64,000 nucleotides of DNA from Longimonas halophila (GTDB taxonomy: Bacteria > Bacteroidota > Rhodothermia > Rhodothermales > Salinibacteraceae): contig NZ_PDEP01000002.1 of NCBI RefSeq assembly GCF_002554705.1, positions 124,001 to 188,000 of the forward strand, given 5' to 3'. A program made the translations under genes and the position numbers. The notes beneath the pieces were generated by a model, which saw only the letters and a list, made by a program, of their open reading frames with translations, was not told the origin of the DNA and did not search any database. Shown in pieces: positions 1 through 10,521 of the stretch; position 1 is the stretch's first letter, and every line of letters begins with the position of its first letter.

Positions 1-1474
1 GCCCTTCGAGGTAGGCCGTCTCCGAACCGTCGCCGGCGTAGTACGAGCCGTTGGGTTCGTTGGCCGTATCGCCCGATCCGCTCAGCGAGCCGCTGTAGGT
101 AGCGCAGGAGGAGCAGGGGGTGTCGCCACCGCCACCGTCATTGCCACCATCATCGCCGCCACCGTCATTGCCGCCGTCATCGCCGCCGCCGCTGCCGTCA
201 AGGCCGCTGTACAGCAAGAGATTCGGCGAGCTACCAATGCCCGAGAGCGCCCCCGAGGTGGCCGTGTCCGTAAGTCCAGAGAAGACCGATGCGGGCGAGG
301 CGCTGGGGTTGGATTCCAAGTAGAGCGCAGCTACACCGGCGGCGTGCGGAGACGCCATCGAGGTGCCGCTAATGGTGTTCACAGCGGTATCGCTGGTGTA
401 CCAGGCCGAGGCAATGTCGGAGCCCGGCGCCCAAATGTCAACGCACGAACCGTAGTTCGAGAAGCTGGAGCGCTGATCCGACGATGTGGTCGAGCCCACG
501 GTGAGCGCATCGCCTACACGGGCAGGCGAAGCGGTGCAGGCATCCGTGTTGTCGTTACCTGCTGCAGCCACGACGAGGATTCCGTCGTTAATGGCGTTCT
601 CCACAGCCGTATCGAGGGCCGAGCTGGCACCACCGCCCAGGCTCATGTTCGCTACTGCTGGGGGCTGGTGGTTGGCTGCAACCCAGTCTACGCCGTCTAT
701 AACACCACTCATGGTGCCGCCGCCGCCACAGTCGAGCACGCGGACCGCGTGCAAGGTGGCGTCTTTGGCAATGCCATATGTGCTACCGCCCACGGTACCG
801 GCTACGTGCGTGCCGTGTCCGTTGCAATCCTGTCCGTTCTGCCCGTCGTTAAAGGCATCGAAAGAGGCGACGGCACGTCCGCCAAAGTCGTTGTGGCTCG
901 TGTTAATACCAGTGTCGAGGATGTACGCATTTACGCCATTTCCAGAGGCGTTGTACGTGTAAGTATCATCGAGTCCAGAGCGCTGGTCCACGCGGTCGAG
1001 GCCCCACGGGGCGTTCGACTGTGTGTCTACCGCATGCACGGTCTGATCTTGCTCCACGTACGCCACGTCGGGGTGAGCGGCAAGCGCTTCAGCTTCAGCC
1101 TCGGTCACGTTGGTAGCCGAAAAACCGCTTAGCGCGTGGCCGTAGGTGCTCCGCACTTCAGCATTGCTCGACGACTTCGCGCTTAACAGCGCTTCGGCCT
1201 GTGCCACACGGGCGGCTTCGCTTTTCGCTGTTACCGCACCGTCTTCATACACGACGATAAACTGCCCGTCAATGGGGGTGCTTACTTGCTCGGTAGGCAG
1301 CTCGGTAGCAGATGGCGCATCCGCAGGAGGCGTGGTGCTCATGCTTACGGGAGCCGACTCGCGCCCGTCATCCTCAACCGAACTGGGCGAGGAGTCGTCG
1401 CATCCGGTCCAAACGAGAGAAGCGGCAAGCACTGCTCCAAGTAAGAGATTGCGATATAGGGGGTGGGTGTTCAT
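1..1474 (-). CDS. Secreted subtilisin-like serine protease (S8), 3'-truncated by window edge
   Basis: The frame is open from the ATG at 1474 to the window edge (491 codons seen). The N-terminus is a hydrophobic signal ending in a lipobox-like VWTGC, so a lipoprotein precursor is likely. An inhibitor-I9-type propeptide follows (FIVVYED ... YVEQDQ). The peptidase domain has all three catalytic residues: Asp187 in YILDTG, His220 in GHGTHVAG and Ser372 in [11 protein letters not shown]. After the domain comes a Gly/Asp-rich linker (about nt 120-200) and then [13 protein letters not shown], which resembles the beginning of a PPC or similar C-terminal secretion domain. The family is an extracellular endopeptidase activated by propeptide cleavage. 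The C-terminus lies outside the window. Confidence 0.93.
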   Translation of the reverse strand, partial: MNTHPLYRNLLLGAVLAASLVWTGCDDSSPSSVEDDGRESAPVSMSTTPPADAPSATELPTEQVSTPIDGQFIVVYEDGAVTAKSEAARVAQAEALLSAKSSSNAEVRSTYGHALSGFSATNVTEAEAEALAAHPDVAYVEQDQTVHAVDTQSNAPWGLDRVDQRSGLDDTYTYNASGNGVNAYILDTGINTSHNDFGGRAVASFDAFNDGQNGQDCNGHGTHVAGTVGGSTYGIAKDATLHAVRVLDCGGGGTMSGVIDGVDWVAANHQPPAVANMSLGGGASSALDTAVENAINDGILVVAAAGNDNTDACTASPARVGDALTVGSTTSSDQRSSFSNYGSCVDIWAPGSDIASAWYTSDTAVNTISGTSMASPHAAGVAALYLESNPSASPASVFSGLTDTATSGALSGIGSSPNLLLYSGLDGSGGGDDGGNDGGGDDGGNDGGGGDTPCSSCATYSGSLSGSGDTANEPNGSYYAGDGSETAYLEG

Positions 1475-1868
1475 GGGTGAAAGCTTGCTTACGCAAAAGA
1501 AAAAACGACCCATCCGCCGTGAAAACAACATGCGCAAGGGCATCCTGGTGGGGTCGCCTCACGCTTTCATCAACAGATGTTGATCCCACGTTAACAGTTG
1601 CGTTACACTATTTAAACCATTCATTACAATTTACCTGAATCATCACAATATGGCATAACCGTGCTCATTTGTCGTTATCCCGGCTGGGAACCCACCTCAG
1701 CCCGCGTGCAGCTTTCCGAAGAATGTCCGCTGCGCCAATGATGCGTCCTGTGTGAAAGCTACACGCCTATCTGGCGTTATACACATCGACCGGTAGCATT
1801 CGACCCCAGGGCTCCTGTATGTTGCAAGTGGTCTTTTACCTTGCCTCCCTCATGCCGCCGATTTTGCT
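1475..1868. other. Intergenic region between divergent protease gene and purB
   Basis: About 390 bases separate the two divergent starts. The stretch around 1590-1660 is AT-rich and probably holds the two promoters, but no clear promoter boxes, operator or RNA structure could be recognised. Confidence 0.4.
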
Positions 1869-3164
<1,296 letters not shown>

Positions 3165-3217
3165 TGCTGTGCCACAGGTGATTCATAGGGTGACGCATGG
3201 ACTCCCATTTTATAGTC

Positions 3218-3261
3218 ATCCCGGACAAGGCGCCCCTGGCGCCGCTGATCCGGGATCTTTT
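3218..3261 (+). terminator. Hairpin with T-run after purB, possible terminator
   Basis: ATCCCGG (3218-3224) pairs with CCGGGAT (3250-3256). An inner GGCGCC pair sits between them, and CTTTTG follows. The position 50 bases behind the purB stop fits a rho-independent terminator. The stem also resembles widely dispersed TCATCCCGG...CCGGGAT repeats, so it may be a repeat element serving as a terminator. Confidence 0.5.
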
Positions 3262-3353
3262 GTCACCTTCCATGACAATCACTCGTCCGCGTCACCCAAC
3301 CATTGACGTGTGACAGAGCAGTAGTCTCCGGTGCGACTTGGGCTCTCGGTACG

Positions 3354-3375
3354 GGCGAACGGGGGACCGTTCGCC
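3354..3375. repeat. Dispersed palindrome (ACGG/CCGT hairpin family), copy 1
   Basis: GGCGAACGG (3354-3362) is the reverse complement of CCGTTCGCC (3367-3375), with loop GGGA. The same core, ACGG-(GG)GGA-CCGT, recurs at 8617-8640, 13029-13049 and 63113-63136, always between genes. Confidence 0.7.
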
Positions 3376-3481
3376 TCAGAGGGTTTCCAGAATGGCAGCG
3401 GGTGAACAGCCCCGACGATATGAGAGCTCTGCCCCGCGTTTTACGCGATGCTCGATAGCGGCAGCGCCTTAGAGCCTGCAC

Positions 3482-4795
3482 TCACGGCGCTTCGTCGGGC
3501 GTGCTGTCGCCCGTGGGGCGTGGAGGCAGCGGCTGGTCGTCGAGGGACCAGCGGTAGGAGCCTTCGGTGCGGCGCTTTTCGTCTTCACTGAGGCCGCGAT
3601 AGCCGTAGGGCGGCTTGCGCAGCTTGCGAATCAGCGCAATCAAGAACCACCCAAACGGCATGTACCAGGCTGCAATGTCGAGGTCGCGCACGATCTTGTG
3701 CAGCCAGTTCTTGGCCGGGGGGCGCTGGCGGTTGCGGTCGTGCGTCACAAACGAAAGCGGCCACCCCAGCGGCGTGGTGCGCAGCCGCTTGCCCTTAATG
3801 GCATTCATCTCACGCTTGAGGCTCTCCCAGTCGTAGGGGTTGTCCCCGTGCTCCTCCACCGCCGTATTCAGATCGTGCTGGGCGCGCTCTTGAATCCGCT
3901 CGGCCACGCGCACTACCATGTCGCGGCTGGGCGCGTCCACGTCCGTGCAGCCTTCTTCCCGGAGCATCTGGCGTACGTTTACGGGACGCTGTACCACGAA
4001 TGTCATCTGGCATGGAAATGCCAGGTAGAAGATAAACGGAAAGAGCAGGGCCAGCGGCGCAATGGGGAGCGGCAGGAAGGGAATGCCGAGTACCTTCCGA
4101 AACAGCTTGTCAATGGGTTCGAATGTAACACTGGTAGGATTCACCCATTCGGCATTTACCACGCTGACCGGGTACACCGGCGCGTCGTGCTTGGCCGCCA
4201 GCACGACGAAGCTGGAATGGAAGTGCTGAAGCTGGTAGCGCCGCGTGAAGCCCTTGCCGATGCCGGGCACCCCCTCGGGATAGTAGATGACCCGGTCGCC
4301 GCGTTCCAACAGCCTGTCGTAGTTGGCGAACGTCATATCCACGCCACCGCCCCGCCGCCACCAGTTGTCAAGGTCGAACGGACGCATCCACCAGGTGGCA
4401 GCCAACTGGGGCGTGTACACGCTTCGGAATTTGCCTGCCCGGGTGTATCCGGTAGCCCGCCAGAGCGCAGCATCAAGCACAATAGCATCGTGGGGAAAGG
4501 CATTGCCGCTGTGGTTGGGCGCCAGGATGAGCGGCCCGTCGTCGGGGAGCTTTTCGTGGCCAATGAGCTTAGCCCGAAAGTAGCGATCCATGACGTCGCC
4601 CATAAAGCCGTCAATGAGGCTGTACAGGTAGTCCCAGTCGATGGGATCGTGTGGCGTATCGGTGCGCGCCAGGTTAGGCGCAGGCCCCGACGGCATCTGC
4701 GCCTCGTGCCGCCACGGGTCGAACGGCTCAAAGAGCTCCTCCAGATCCTCCGGATCCAGCGTCACGTCAATTGTAAAATCGGATTCAGCAGCCAT
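3482..4795 (-). CDS. PlsC-like phospholipid/glycerol acyltransferase
   Basis: A 437-residue protein with the PlsC acyltransferase fold. The NHSG block begins at residue 94, with His95 and a downstream Asp103, and there is an YYPEGVPGIGKGF block (about residues 169-180) matching the EGT-type substrate motif. A hydrophobic stretch (PFLPLPIAPLALLFPFIFYLAF) suggests membrane association. The family transfers acyl chains to lysophospholipids or related acceptors at the inner membrane. The catalytic spacing here is H-x7-D rather than the classical H-x4-D, so the acceptor may not be lysophosphatidate. It lies 54 bases downstream of the UbiB-family gene on the same strand and is probably co-transcribed with it. 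Confidence 0.85.
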   Translation of the reverse strand: MAAESDFTIDVTLDPEDLEELFEPFDPWRHEAQMPSGPAPNLARTDTPHDPIDWDYLYSLIDGFMGDVMDRYFRAKLIGHEKLPDDGPLILAPNHSGNAFPHDAIVLDAALWRATGYTRAGKFRSVYTPQLAATWWMRPFDLDNWWRRGGGVDMTFANYDRLLERGDRVIYYPEGVPGIGKGFTRRYQLQHFHSSFVVLAAKHDAPVYPVSVVNAEWVNPTSVTFEPIDKLFRKVLGIPFLPLPIAPLALLFPFIFYLAFPCQMTFVVQRPVNVRQMLREEGCTDVDAPSRDMVVRVAERIQERAQHDLNTAVEEHGDNPYDWESLKREMNAIKGKRLRTTPLGWPLSFVTHDRNRQRPPAKNWLHKIVRDLDIAAWYMPFGWFLIALIRKLRKPPYGYRGLSEDEKRRTEGSYRWSLDDQPLPPRPTGDSTPDEAP

Positions 4796-4849
4796 AGAAG
4801 GCGACCAGAGGCCGTTGATGAGTTAAGCAACGAGGCAAGACCATGCAAG

Positions 4850-6703
4850 TCAGGTCTTGAACAGCGCAAGTAAAAAGCCAATCGCGAAAAGTGGGAGCCA
4901 GAGCCAGATGGGGCCGCCCTGCACCACGCCGAGCGCCCCGCCAATGATGCACGCCCCCGCCAGGATGCTGCCCCGCAGCCCCGGAAACGGGTCGCCGGTG
5001 GGAGTGCGGTCGTTGAGTCGTTCTTCAACGTATGCGGACCCTGAACTCATGAGCCGGGGCAACTGCACAATGGTGTCGATGAACTCAGGTGCGTTGCTCA
5101 GCAGCTCAGTGCCCAACGTGCGGGGGTCAAAGCGCTCACGGAAGATGCTACGCACATGGCGCTGCGACACCGCCACCACGTCCAGGTCGGGCTTCATGGT
5201 GCGGCCCACCCCCTCGAACGTAACCAGCGCCTTCACCATCAGCGTCATTTCCACGGGGAAGAACACGCGGTAGCGTCCACCCAGACTGAGCGACTCCAGA
5301 ATAAGCTGGGCGATGCTGATGGTGCCCGTCTGTCCCTGTCGGGCAAAGTAGCGCGACAGATCCGACACCGCCCGTCGAAAGCCCTGCGGGTCGCCGCCCT
5401 CGCCGATGCGCGCAATGTCGAGCAGGTAGCGGGCCACGTTCTCCACATCGCCCCGCACGAGCGCGTAGAAGTAGTAAAGCAGGCGTCGCTTCACCTGCGG
5501 ACTGAACCGCCCGACCATGCCCATGTCGATAAATCCAACTTTAATCGGCTCATCGGGGCCGCCTTCAATGATCTTGAGGTTGCCCGCGTGTAGATCGGCA
5601 TGGAAGAAACCATCTTTGTACAGCATGCGGATAATGGCCGCCGATCCCAGGTCGATCACGCGCTCGCGTTCATCCTCGGAGAGCTTCATCGAGGCGGCCG
5701 AGCCCGGACGAATACCGTCGATGAACTGCATGGTGAGCACATCATCGGAGCTCAGATCGCGGTAGATCGTGGGAAAGACCACATCGGGCATATCGCTGAA
5801 GTTGGCCGCAAACACCTCGGCGTTGGTGGCCTCGAACGAGTAATCGACCTCGCGCTTCGTGTACTCGCTGAACTCCTCAATAATCTGCCGAGGCCGGTAC
5901 TCCGGGATGATCCAGTTCAGGAAGATGCCAAAAAACTCCAGCAGCTTCAGATCCGAGTTGATGATTTCGCGGATCCCCGGCTTAATCACCTTAATGACGA
6001 CATCGTCCCCCTCAATGGTGGTAGCGCGGTGCGCCTGCGCAATGGAGGCGGAGCCGAGCGGCTCGCTACTCAGTGTCGCAAACAGCTCCTCGGTCGGCGC
6101 GCCCAGATCACGCTCGATGATGTCTTTCACCTGCACGAACGGCACCGGCGGCAGGTGGTCCATCAGGCTTTCCAACTCGCGCGTAATGGCGGGCGGAAGC
6201 AGATCTTCGCGAATCGCCAGAATCTGACCCAGCTTCGTAAAGGTCGGCCCCAGAATCTCCAGCCGCTTGCGCAGCTGCACCGGAAAGGGCAGATCGCGTA
6301 GCGAACGATCTACAAACGGACGAAAGATCCATGCCACCATGCGTTTACCAATCGAACGCATGCCGCGTGTTTGCACGTTGGGCAGCGAGCGCACATAGGC
6401 AATGTGCCCGCCCATGAGCAGCCCCATCACATGCCGGTACACCACAAAGAAGCGTCGGACTGCTCCTCGATAGGGCGCCAGCGGATCAAAGTCGGCCAGC
6501 GGCGAGCGGTGATCGGCCTCTGAGGTCGCCCCCCCCGACGTAGCCCCGCCATACGTAGGGCCCGAAGCGGTGCCCTCTCCCTTCCCCTGCATTTGCCCAT
6601 TCGTGGAGGTCGATGCCTGCGCTTCCCCCTGCGATGCCGCCGTCTCCTCTCCCGAAGCAGAGGCAGTCCCCGAGGCCGACGCCGTCTGCGAAGAGGAGCT
6701 CAT
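4850..6703 (-). CDS. ABC1/UbiB-family atypical protein kinase-like protein
   Basis: The 617-residue protein carries the UbiB/AarF hallmarks: the KLGQ motif (residues 157-160, in FTKLGQILAIREDLLP), a Lys in VVIKVIKPG, the catalytic-loop-like HADLHAGNL, and the metal-binding GFIDMG. Two C-terminal hydrophobic segments are the usual UbiB membrane anchor. Family members are ATPases or kinases linked to quinone biosynthesis and lipid homeostasis. The first about 65 residues are Ser/Gly/Thr-rich low complexity, an unusual disordered extension. It is upstream of the acyltransferase gene in an apparent two-gene operon. No ubiquinone or menaquinone genes are adjacent, so the exact role is open. Confidence 0.9.
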   Translation of the reverse strand: MSSSSQTASASGTASASGEETAASQGEAQASTSTNGQMQGKGEGTASGPTYGGATSGGATSEADHRSPLADFDPLAPYRGAVRRFFVVYRHVMGLLMGGHIAYVRSLPNVQTRGMRSIGKRMVAWIFRPFVDRSLRDLPFPVQLRKRLEILGPTFTKLGQILAIREDLLPPAITRELESLMDHLPPVPFVQVKDIIERDLGAPTEELFATLSSEPLGSASIAQAHRATTIEGDDVVIKVIKPGIREIINSDLKLLEFFGIFLNWIIPEYRPRQIIEEFSEYTKREVDYSFEATNAEVFAANFSDMPDVVFPTIYRDLSSDDVLTMQFIDGIRPGSAASMKLSEDERERVIDLGSAAIIRMLYKDGFFHADLHAGNLKIIEGGPDEPIKVGFIDMGMVGRFSPQVKRRLLYYFYALVRGDVENVARYLLDIARIGEGGDPQGFRRAVSDLSRYFARQGQTGTISIAQLILESLSLGGRYRVFFPVEMTLMVKALVTFEGVGRTMKPDLDVVAVSQRHVRSIFRERFDPRTLGTELLSNAPEFIDTIVQLPRLMSSGSAYVEERLNDRTPTGDPFPGLRGSILAGACIIGGALGVVQGGPIWLWLPLFAIGFLLALFKT

Positions 6704-6945
6704 GGAAAGATGGGTTGATTACGTGGTTGAAAACGCACCGTGCGCTGTGCACGGAGAGGGCGCTCCGCGTAGGTATGAGTTGGTGTGGATTCATGATGAA
6801 CCGAAAACACGACCACGGGTTCACTATCGTGGCCCCTTCAGGTATGTGCTCCGGTTGCAGCACTACAGTTGATCTGCAACGCAGCACATACGAGCAGCAT
6901 CCAGGGGCAACCTCGTATTTTACTCACTGCACACCGCTTCGTCTC

Positions 6946-8007
6946 ATGCTTTTCCTGACCGGCTTTCCGGGATTTCTGGGCACCCGCCTTGTTGACACGC
7001 TGGCGCAGCAGAACCCGTCGCTCTCGTTCCATCTGCTCGTGCAGCCAAAGTTCGTCCCCGACGCCCATGTTGCCCTCAACCGGCTGGGGCTCACCGAGCG
7101 CGCCACCGTGCATGCGGGCGACATCACCAAGCCCAATCTGGGGCTGGGCGATGCGTACGGCACCGTGGCCGAGTCGATGACCCACGCGGTGCACCTGGCT
7201 GCGGTGTACGATCTCACGATTCCGCGCGACATCGGCTGGCGCATTAACGTAACCGGTACGCAGCATGTGCTTGATCTTATGGCCCTGGCGCCGCAGTTGC
7301 AAACGTTTGGCTACGTGAGCACCGCCTATGTGGCTGGAAAACGCACCGGACGCGTCTACGAGACCGATCTGACGCACAACGCGGGCTTTAAGAATTTCTA
7401 TGAGGAAACGAAATACCATGCCGAAATGCTGGTAAAACAGCAGATGTCGAATATTCCTACCATGGTTTTTCGTCCGGGTATTGTTGTAGGCGATTCGGAG
7501 ACCGGCGCCACCGATAAGTTCGACGGTCCGTACTTCATCTTGCAGGCGCTGCAACGGCTCCCGCGCTACACGCTCATGACGCGCATCGGCGACGGTACCG
7601 CCCCCGTGCACTTGACCCCGGTCGATTATGTGGTGGATGCGATGGCGTATCTTCTGCACCAGCCTCAGCACAACAGCACCACGTTTCACCTCACCGATCC
7701 CAACCCGCTCTCCACGCAAGAGATCATAGAGACATTCGTGCAGCAGCTCGACATGCACGTAGCGTACGTGCCCGTGCCGCCCACCGTAGCGCGTACACTC
7801 ATGGGTACCAACGTGGGCCGCTACCTGGGCATTGCCCCTGAGATGATCGACTACTTCGACCACGAGGTGTACTACGACACCGCGCAGATTGAGGACGCCC
7901 TGCAGGGCAGCGGCATCACGTGCCCCTCGCTACGTGACTACGCGCCCCGCATGGTGCACTACATGAACGAGCACTACGCGCAGGCCCGCTCCGAAGCTAT
8001 GTACTAA
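6946..8007 (+). CDS. NAD(P)-dependent extended SDR (epimerase / fatty-acyl-reductase-like)
   Basis: I chose the ATG at 6946 because the protein then begins MLFLTGFPGFLG, the Rossmann TGxxGxxG motif being at residues 5-12. A longer in-frame extension upstream is low-quality sequence. The protein is 353 residues. The catalytic YxxxK is YEETK (Tyr152, Lys156). HLAAVYD, FGYVSTAYVAGKR and VFRPGIVVGDS are typical of the male-sterility/NAD_binding_4 branch of extended SDRs. It may reduce or epimerise an activated acyl or sugar substrate. It is divergent from the UbiB gene, so the two share a promoter region, and it reads toward the putative origin. Confidence 0.85.
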   Translation: MLFLTGFPGFLGTRLVDTLAQQNPSLSFHLLVQPKFVPDAHVALNRLGLTERATVHAGDITKPNLGLGDAYGTVAESMTHAVHLAAVYDLTIPRDIGWRINVTGTQHVLDLMALAPQLQTFGYVSTAYVAGKRTGRVYETDLTHNAGFKNFYEETKYHAEMLVKQQMSNIPTMVFRPGIVVGDSETGATDKFDGPYFILQALQRLPRYTLMTRIGDGTAPVHLTPVDYVVDAMAYLLHQPQHNSTTFHLTDPNPLSTQEIIETFVQQLDMHVAYVPVPPTVARTLMGTNVGRYLGIAPEMIDYFDHEVYYDTAQIEDALQGSGITCPSLRDYAPRMVHYMNEHYAQARSEAMY

Positions 8008-8053
8008 AGGACGAATCGCACCACACAGCCTGACGCACTGCTGCTTATTTATA

Positions 8054-8358
8054 AAATAACGGATATAAAGGAGGCTACTTACATAGATCCGGCTTCAGGA
8101 GCGGCAAAGTTATCCACAGGCTATCCACACCCCCTTATGGCTCGTAACGCATAACAGATATTAAGTCCCTTGACTCTAAAACCGGCCTCAGCCCGTGCTA
8201 AGCGGGTTTCAGGAGGAAATTCGAAGATACGGATCGAATTGAGCACAGTTATCCACAATCTCCCAAAAGTTATCCACAGGTTGTACACAGGCTACACACA
8301 GGATTCAGGAAGTTATCCACAATGCCTGATTACCTCCACTTTTGAATATCCGTTATTT
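8054..8358. other. oriC: Candidate replication origin (oriC): DnaA-box cluster with bracketing inverted repeat
   Basis: Four exact TTATCCACA DnaA boxes lie in the same orientation at 8110-8118, 8249-8257, 8270-8278 and 8313-8321. Near-matches are CTATCCACA (8121-8129), TTGTACACA (8281-8289) and CTACACACA (8291-8299). The cluster is bracketed by a perfect 13-bp inverted repeat, AAATAACGGATAT (8054-8066) and ATATCCGTTATTT (8346-8358). Each arm sits in an AT-rich patch that could unwind (8044-8072 and 8341-8360). There is no gene in the region. dnaA is not adjacent, which is common in this phylum. A non-origin DnaA-titration site is the alternative. Confidence 0.72.
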
Positions 8359-8505
8359 ACAAGAGGTGGTTTTGTGGGATTTGGAGGCCGATTTTGCTTC
8401 TCATCAATCGACGTAGTGCTCTGTCAATCCTCATTTTGATGGTTGCTCTGTACGGTTGTGGAATTAGACGCCGTACGCTACGACGCTCGCCCACAGGGAT
8501 TTCTC

Positions 8506-8556
8506 ATAGCTGGGTAACTTGTGCCGAATGCTATCGGCACCGCTTGCGTCCCCGGC
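8506..8556 (+). repeat. Dispersed palindromic repeat R4, copy 1
   Basis: It contains GTGCCGAATGCTATCGGCAC followed by CGCTTGCGTCCCCGGC. A near-identical copy lies inverted at 23190-23240. The central GCCGA/TCGGC pair forms a small hairpin. Confidence 0.6.
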
Positions 8557-8589
8557 GAGCATAAGAGAATAGATGCGACGCTGCGGGTT

Positions 8590-8640
8590 GGACGCAGGAG
8601 CGTCCTCGGCCCCATGGCGCCGACGGAGGACCGTCGGTGC
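8590..8640. repeat. Paired hairpins (GGACGCAGGAGCGTCC plus ACGG/CCGT palindrome)
   Basis: The palindrome at 8590-8605 is followed by a second one at 8617-8640 (CGACGG-AGGA-CCGTCG core). The same two hairpins lie next to each other in the opposite orientation at 13029-13073, so the pair moves or is copied as a unit. Confidence 0.6.
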
Positions 8641-8790
8641 CAGGTCCTGTGATTCATCTCACAATCTCACACTGCAATTATTCCCCAACGAAGTCTGTCA
8701 TGGTGAGCGCCTTGCTAACGAACGCTTTCGGTAGCAGAAGTGCTTTTAGAGTGCAAGCGAAGCGCGTCGAACCATCTCCTTGACGTTCAG

Positions 8791-9103
8791 CAGAAACTAT
8801 TCGGGACGGCACGGCACGCGTATCCATCTTGGTTTAACCCACAGAATGACCTGCGACAGAGCAGTAGTGCTCTGTCCCGTGTGATTGTTTAGGTCGTTTG
8901 AGCGCACGGAATCCCTCCCCCTAAATCCCCCTCCTCTGAGGGGAACTTCATGAGGGCGCCCTATGGTTCCTTTCTCCTCGGGAAGGGTCCTGAATCGGCG
9001 TCCAGGACAAGCACGATGGAGGGGAAAATACGCATCTGAATCCAACCTTTCAGGGTTGTTGACACTGCAGTAGCTTCCACAGGTTGACATGTGTACAGTG
9101 CCG
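8791..9103. other. Non-coding stretch before the MFS gene
   Basis: No convincing gene is present. At 8855-8877 GACAGAGCAG-TAGTG-CTCTGTC forms a small palindrome. GACAGAGCAGTAGT also occurs at 3312, linking this to the repeat material behind purB. Confidence 0.35.
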
Positions 9104-10333
9104 TCACGTCGCTATCATATGACGGCGTTGGTAAGCCAGATAGGCACTGCCTACTGCACCCAGCCCCGCAAATCCAGCCAGCACCGCAAAGAGCACAAGC
9201 GGGGTTGACCAGTACAGGATGCTGCCCGCAATACCGGCTCCGAGTGCACCCACGCCAAACACGCCCAGGTAGGTAAATCCGTACGAGAGCCCACGTGCCT
9301 CAGACGGCGTGTACTCGGCAACCATCGCCTGGTACAGCGGCTGCACCATAAAGAGCGCCACGCCCAGCACTGCGCTTACGGCCAGGAGCGGAGCCGTCCC
9401 CATCTGCGCCAGTGGCCAGAACGCGATGCCCAACACAGTCAGCAGAACAAATCCCCCGGCAAGCGCCCACTCGGTGCGTCCCTGATCGGTGAGCCAGCCG
9501 CCCAGGTACTGCCCCGCCATGCCCACCATGAGCAGCGCAGCGTAGACATAGCGGCTGGGGTCCAGGTCTACCGCTCCATCAAGCACGAACACATCTTCGA
9601 GCAGATTCGGCAAGAACGTCAGGATGCCGCGGTAGTAGAGTCCCGACAAAATGACAATGCCAAACACGATAGCAAAGCCCGAAGCAAAGAGCACACGCGT
9701 ATGCGTCCACAGTTGAGTGGCTGAGGCGGGAGCCGCCGGACTTGATGCAGTGGTTGCCACCTGGGAGCTGGCGTCTGCCGCGGTTTCATTAAAGGAGGCT
9801 TGCGCAGCATAGCCCGTAGCGGCCAGCGCAGGCAGCGCCAGACAGGCCGCCACCACGCGCCAGTCTACAACCAGCAGAAGCAGCGCTGTGCAGAACGGAC
9901 CGAGTGCAATACCTGCATTTCCTGCCATCCCGTGTAGTGCCAATCCTTTACCGCGCTGCACCACCCCGCGCGAGATGAGCGTGAGTCCCGCCGGATGGTA
10001 GATGCTGGCCGCCAGTCCCCACAGCACCAGCGCGGCCCCAATCGTCCACAGCCCCGGTGCCAGGCTGAGCATCAAAAACGATGCCCCCATGCCCGCAAGG
10101 CAGGCCACAATAAGGCGCCGCGAGCCCCAACGATCCGCCAGAATGCCTGCAGGCAACGCCCCCACACCGTACAGTCCGTACCCTACGGAAACAAGCGCCC
10201 CAAGTAGTGCCGTTGAGGTCCCAAACTCAGTGAGCCACAATGTCATTAAAATGGGGATCGACAGCTCGTAGGTATGCACCATCCCATGCCCCAATGACGT
10301 AAGAGCGATGATGGCGCGGTCATTGCTGCTCAT
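9104..10333 (-). CDS. MFS transporter
   Basis: The 409-residue protein is built of about 12 hydrophobic segments. The loop between segments 2 and 3 carries the MFS signature as GILADRWGSRRL. Two halves are joined by a Ser/Ala/Thr-rich hydrophilic loop (about residues 185-210). The N-terminal MVHTYELSIPILMTLWLTEF resembles single-component drug/H+ antiporters of the fosmidomycin-resistance type, but the substrate cannot be assigned. It stands alone, and the start codon at 10333 gives a normal N-terminus. Confidence 0.88.
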   Translation of the reverse strand: MSSNDRAIIALTSLGHGMVHTYELSIPILMTLWLTEFGTSTALLGALVSVGYGLYGVGALPAGILADRWGSRRLIVACLAGMGASFLMLSLAPGLWTIGAALVLWGLAASIYHPAGLTLISRGVVQRGKGLALHGMAGNAGIALGPFCTALLLLVVDWRVVAACLALPALAATGYAAQASFNETAADASSQVATTASSPAAPASATQLWTHTRVLFASGFAIVFGIVILSGLYYRGILTFLPNLLEDVFVLDGAVDLDPSRYVYAALLMVGMAGQYLGGWLTDQGRTEWALAGGFVLLTVLGIAFWPLAQMGTAPLLAVSAVLGVALFMVQPLYQAMVAEYTPSEARGLSYGFTYLGVFGVGALGAGIAGSILYWSTPLVLFAVLAGFAGLGAVGSAYLAYQRRHMIAT

Positions 10334-10521
10334 ATGACTGACTGATTTGTGAAAGCCTGCTCAGAGTGTTCTGTTAACGCGTAGTGGCGGCGGGCATGAA
10401 CGCTTCACGCATTGGGGTGTTACGATAGCGGCACCTGTGGTACCCACTGCATGGTGCCGGGAACGACGCACCGCTGTACCCGAATAAGAAAAGCATTTGT
10501 TTCACAACCGAACGTATTACC

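Larger units (their letters stand above)
8411..8790. repeat. Dispersed repeat R1, interrupted by about 225 bp
   Basis: The segment from 8412 (GTAGTGCTCTGTCAATCCTC...) reappears at 23032 almost unchanged. In the second copy it continues directly into ...ACGAAGCCTGTCATGGTGAGCG...GAACCATCTCC. Here that continuation is found only from about 8675, so roughly 225 bases (about 8450-8672) are inserted in this copy. The inserted part itself carries other palindromic repeats (8506-8556 and 8590-8640). Confidence 0.6.

Noticed and set aside
344-1583. Long plus-strand open frames over the protease region
   Set aside because: They are antisense shadows of the subtilase gene, whose minus frame has all catalytic motifs.
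6613-6945. 111-residue N-terminal extension of the SDR
   Set aside because: The extension is low quality and overlaps the UbiB 5' end; the Rossmann motif demands a start at 6946.
8170-8439. 89-codon frame across the DnaA boxes
   Set aside because: It translates the repeated DnaA boxes themselves (VIHNLPKVIHRL) and has no coding character.
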